Source: Flavobacteriales bacterium (lineage in GTDB: Bacteria; Bacteroidota; Bacteroidia; Flavobacteriales; UBA7312). From it: a DNA stretch of 64,000 nt. This document shows positions 61,476 through 64,000 of this stretch, piece after piece. A model generated the notes under the pieces. The model was not told the DNA's origin. It ran no database searches and was given only the letters and a program-made list of their open reading frames with translations. A program made the position numbers and the translations under genes. The stretch lies in contig JADHMO010000002.1 in NCBI GenBank assembly GCA_016779995.1, forward strand, positions 173,558 through 237,557, given 5' to 3'. Each line of letters opens with the position of its first letter. Position 1 is the stretch's first letter.

Positions 61476-61521
61476 ATCTAATTGTCAATCATCTAAATAC
61501 TCATTTTTATAACAATTAGAT
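61476..61521. repeat. Ten-bp inverted repeat between endonuclease and BNR gene
   Basis: ATCTAATTGT (61476-61485) and ACAATTAGAT (61512-61521) are perfect complements with a 26-nt AT-rich loop. It sits between convergent genes and just before the stop of the minus-strand one. It could be a weak bidirectional terminator. Confidence 0.4.
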
Positions 61522-61523
61522 TG

Positions 61524-63167
61524 CTACTGCTTAATAATGGTTCGACTGATAAAAACACCTGATTTGTTTTTTACTTTCAGCAAATAATTGCCCTTTGCTA
61601 TTCCTGTTAAATCTATACTAATTCTATTTTGCCCTTCTGCTATATCATAGCTGTCATAAAATATTTTCTGTCCCTTGAGATTTAAAATCTCGAATGAAAA
61701 TTGCTCGTTATTTTCCGACTGAATTTCTATAAATACATTTTCTGTTACTGGATTAGGATATATTTTGTCTATTGAAAATGTGCTATTTATAGGAGTATGC
61801 TCTGTAATGCTTACTGAATTACACTCATCGTATTTAGCAACGTACTGCTGACAATTTGAACCCACACAGTGAGTCCACAAACTATATATATTGCAATAAG
61901 TACGAACTGCAGAGCTATAATCTCCCACAAATACATCTTGTCCAACAGCATCAAAATCGATGATGTCAGTACTCATCAATTTGGGGTATAAAAATGTTTC
62001 GCCATAGTTTGTAGAATAAATTATTTTATACTGTGATTTCAATTCATCATTGACAATATTGCCCCCAATACTAACTTTATTTTCTTTAGCTGATACTACT
62101 GGCATAAAAACCATGTCATTGAAATAATCTGTCAAAGGTTTGGGCTCTGTCCAAGTCTGTCCTTTATCTGTTGATTTAGAGTAAAACGATTTTACTTTAG
62201 AGTCATAATAGTCTGACCACACTAAGTGCAAATTTTCATCACCATCGATAGCTAATGAAGGGGCACTACTCTCACGATTATTTATAACAACATTGTTAGA
62301 ATTAGGAGTTAATGAAGTTCCTTGATATATAAGGTAAGGGTCAGAAAACGTTTGTCCTCCATCACTAGAATTTATGTAAAGAACCGTGTGTTGCTCTGTA
62401 TTAATAAACGAACAATGTAAAATTCCATTTTTATCTACAAGAATATTAGCATGTTGAATAGCGCCTTCGTATGCCATAACAGGATTTTCAAATGCTGTAC
62501 CCTGATTATTTAGTGTCTTAACAACTAATCCAAAACCATAACTTAATGAGCCTTGAAGAAAAGAGATATAACGGCGATTAGAATATGTGCCATCCGTCAT
62601 ATCTACTGCCATCCATTGTCTATCACATACACCTGTTTCTGTATCAACAATTTGTATTTGACCATTACTTAAATCTAATACGCCTTTGCCGAAAAATTTA
62701 TTATCTCCATCTTCAAAAGTAAAGGTCTGACCATTATCCGTTGATTTTGCCCAAAAGGAACGCCATAGTAAATTGGATAGGTAGTTGGGTTCAGAAGGAT
62801 TAGCAAGTAAATAAATCCAAGAACAATATAAAGTTCCTTCTTTATCATAGGCAAACACTATATCGCCCCCACCTGCTGGGGTATGTGACGGAAAAAAATC
62901 TTGTAAAGCTGCTGAAGTATTTAATAGAGACTCTTGCCAACTATCTCCGCCATTGGATGAGTGAAATATTTTAAAACCAACTCCAGAGCCCGTTTGCATA
63001 AAACCAACGACTAATTTATTGGAATCAAGTGGATTAATAGCAATATGAGCTTCTCCTTCTTGACCAGATGAATTTGAATTAATAGCTTGGTCATAACCTT
63101 GTGCTAATAAAAGAGTGTTAAAAATAAAAGTAAATGAAAAGATTATTGAATGAGTAAAGATTTTCAT
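61524..63167 (-). CDS. T9SS-secreted BNR-repeat (sialidase-fold) protein
   Basis: 547 residues. Signal peptide about 1-22, then several Asp-box/BNR-like motifs (SSNGGDSWQES, STDNGQTFTFED, SSDGGQTFSDP, STDKGQTWTEP, STNYGETFLYP) of a sialidase-type beta-propeller (about 30-440). A T9SS type A CTD forms the last 75 residues (IDKIYPNPVTENV, ILNLKGQKIF, IAKGNYLLKVKN). It is probably a surface or secreted protein. The catalytic Arg triad of sialidases is not evident, so sialidase activity should not be assumed. Confidence 0.87.
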   Translation of the reverse strand: MKIFTHSIIFSFTFIFNTLLLAQGYDQAINSNSSGQEGEAHIAINPLDSNKLVVGFMQTGSGVGFKIFHSSNGGDSWQESLLNTSAALQDFFPSHTPAGGGDIVFAYDKEGTLYCSWIYLLANPSEPNYLSNLLWRSFWAKSTDNGQTFTFEDGDNKFFGKGVLDLSNGQIQIVDTETGVCDRQWMAVDMTDGTYSNRRYISFLQGSLSYGFGLVVKTLNNQGTAFENPVMAYEGAIQHANILVDKNGILHCSFINTEQHTVLYINSSDGGQTFSDPYLIYQGTSLTPNSNNVVINNRESSAPSLAIDGDENLHLVWSDYYDSKVKSFYSKSTDKGQTWTEPKPLTDYFNDMVFMPVVSAKENKVSIGGNIVNDELKSQYKIIYSTNYGETFLYPKLMSTDIIDFDAVGQDVFVGDYSSAVRTYCNIYSLWTHCVGSNCQQYVAKYDECNSVSITEHTPINSTFSIDKIYPNPVTENVFIEIQSENNEQFSFEILNLKGQKIFYDSYDIAEGQNRISIDLTGIAKGNYLLKVKNKSGVFISRTIIKQ

Positions 63168-63186
63168 AGCAAATTAAGTTTGTAAG

Positions 63187-63396
63187 TTAGTTTTCTTTAA
63201 ATATTAAAGATTTGTATTCAGGAAGTAACTTTTCCTCAAGTATATGGTGCAATAATTTTGTTTGTGCTGAGTCTTGTTTTGTTGTTATTGGAATAGCTGA
63301 ATTGCTATGATTCTTCGTCTGGGATGTTTGTTGAAGTGAAGTACAAGAATGTAACAACAGTAAAATGAGTATTGAAAAAAATAGGGTTGCTTTCAT
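63187..63396 (-). CDS. Small lipoprotein, unknown function
   Basis: 69 residues. Signal sequence with lipobox (LLLHSC, Cys about 18), a Ser/Thr/Gln-rich middle (LQQTSQTKNHSNSAIP) and a short helix-like end (KLLHHILEEKLLPEYKSLIF). No family recognised. It lies 19 nt upstream of the BNR gene on the same strand, so co-transcription is likely. Confidence 0.55.
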   Translation of the reverse strand: MKATLFFSILILLLLHSCTSLQQTSQTKNHSNSAIPITTKQDSAQTKLLHHILEEKLLPEYKSLIFKEN

Positions 63397-63460
63397 GAGC
63401 TTATATCAATGACGTCTTTAAGTTTTCGCCTTTATTCTAACAAAGTTAAATAAAATTGCT

Positions 63461-64000
63461 CTACTTTCCGTTAAAATCACTCATAGTTTGGGCCAAGCCA
63501 ATAGTGCCAAAAGCGAGTACCATCTTTGTAGCGTGTTGAATGCGTTCTGACAAGTCCTTTTCTTCGTCTGTTGTCCACTCGGATAAGACGTATTGAGCCT
63601 GTTGCCCTTTCAAAAACTGATCGCCTACACCAAATCGCAAACGGGCATATTTAGTATGCCCTAAATAATAATTGATATCCTTTAAACCATTGTGTCCACC
63701 ATCTGAGCCTTTACCTCTAAGTCGCATGACCCCAAAGGGCAAAGCAATATCATCGGTCACTACAAGAACATTTTCGACTTTTACTTTTAGATGTTGCATC
63801 CAATAGCTTAAGGCTTTACCGCTCAAGTTCATAAAAGTGGTAGGTTTAATAAGGTGATAGATTCTGGACTTATGTTTTATGGAAGTGTAGTAAGCGTGTT
63901 TTTCCTCTTTAAAAGAAGTATTGGACGACTCGGCTAGAGCGTCCAATACTTTAAATCCTATATTGTGTCTTGTATTTTCGTACTTGACACCAGGGTTTCC
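63461..64000 (-). CDS. pth: Peptidyl-tRNA hydrolase, 5' end cut by window
   Basis: Releases tRNA from peptidyl-tRNA dropped by ribosomes. About 179 residues visible. The minus-strand frame at the window edge already reads GNPGVKYENTRHNIGFKVLD, the family N-terminus, so only about ten residues are missing. Catalytic His in TRHNIG; KPTTFMNLSGKAL, VVTDDIALPFGVMRLRGKG and SDGGHNGLKDI follow. Ends with IGLAQTMSDFNGK. Confidence 0.95.
   Translation of the reverse strand, partial: GNPGVKYENTRHNIGFKVLDALAESSNTSFKEEKHAYYTSIKHKSRIYHLIKPTTFMNLSGKALSYWMQHLKVKVENVLVVTDDIALPFGVMRLRGKGSDGGHNGLKDINYYLGHTKYARLRFGVGDQFLKGQQAQYVLSEWTTDEEKDLSERIQHATKMVLAFGTIGLAQTMSDFNGK

Noticed and set aside
58961..61480. Direct repeat of the glyS 3' end flanking the restriction cassette
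   Set aside because: Only a short AAGAAAG-type word is shared near 61457, which is within chance.
61524..63167. Active sialidase
   Set aside because: BNR/Asp-box repeats are clear, but the catalytic Arg triad is not. The fold alone does not prove the activity.
1..64000. CRISPR array, insertion sequence, rRNA operon or replication origin
   Set aside because: No regularly spaced repeats, transposase motifs, rRNA sequence or DnaA-box cluster was seen on either strand.

Overview
The window looks like chromosome of a free-living, probably aquatic, Flavobacteriales-type Bacteroidota. The evidence is several proteins with type IX secretion (T9SS) C-terminal sorting domains, a PorP/SprF-type outer membrane protein gene, the Bacteroidota form of IspG (645 aa), family-typical orphans (DUF3098, DUF4271, DUF3109, DUF2279), AT-rich DNA, an almost complete lack of Shine-Dalgarno sequences, and repeated TAnnTTTG -7 promoter boxes. 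The genus cannot be read from this sequence.

Layout: 1-1080 holds the end of a type I asparaginase gene and tRNA-Ser(GGA), whose 3' end is duplicated downstream. 1085-2085 is a small AT-rich two-gene islet (lipoprotein plus small membrane protein). 2294-4466 is an ExbB/ExbD energiser operon. 4518-14821 is mostly housekeeping: CPBP protease, dusB, rluF, a LolE-like permease, rbfA, an MsbA-like exporter and ispG, plus a T9SS-secreted PNGase F-like protein. 14820-17922 is an AT-rich accessory island at the 3' end of ispG, flanked by an imperfect copy of the ispG tail. It carries an HNH protein, a PIN-GNAT-PUA-like fusion and an ASCH protein. 17984-25830 has a T9SS substrate, a nucleotidyltransferase and an SBBP/PKD adhesin-PorP-OmpA operon.

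25857-51738 is again core genome: M23 peptidase, tryptophan 2,3-dioxygenase, leuS, ftsX-DUF3098-uppP-truB, queA-ispD, rlmN, a polyprenyl synthase, dnaG, recJ, a DAHP synthase/chorismate mutase fusion, rsmI, tdk-alr, and a minus-strand run from a haem-binding lipoprotein through DUF4271, hemD, rnpA, yidD and ctpA to an O-antigen ligase-like gene. 51816-58975 has a glutaryl-CoA dehydrogenase-like gene, nrdBA, a DUF3109 gene and glyS. 58976-61523 is an inserted type II restriction-modification cassette (controller, HaeIII-like C5 methyltransferase, NgoPII-like endonuclease; predicted site GGCC). The window ends with a T9SS-secreted BNR-repeat protein, a small lipoprotein and the truncated pth gene.

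Functional links: ispG, ispD, the polyprenyl synthase and uppP belong to isoprenoid and undecaprenyl-phosphate metabolism. dusB, rluF, truB, queA, rlmN, rsmI, rbfA and rnpA form a large set of RNA modification and maturation genes. The four T9SS/CTD proteins and the PorP-OmpA pair belong to surface secretion. The most striking non-coding feature is a perfect 39-bp palindrome (36507-36545) that contains both start codons and both -7 boxes of the divergent amidohydrolase and rlmN genes. Several other genes have a -7 box only 4-8 nt before the start codon, which predicts leaderless or nearly leaderless mRNAs.
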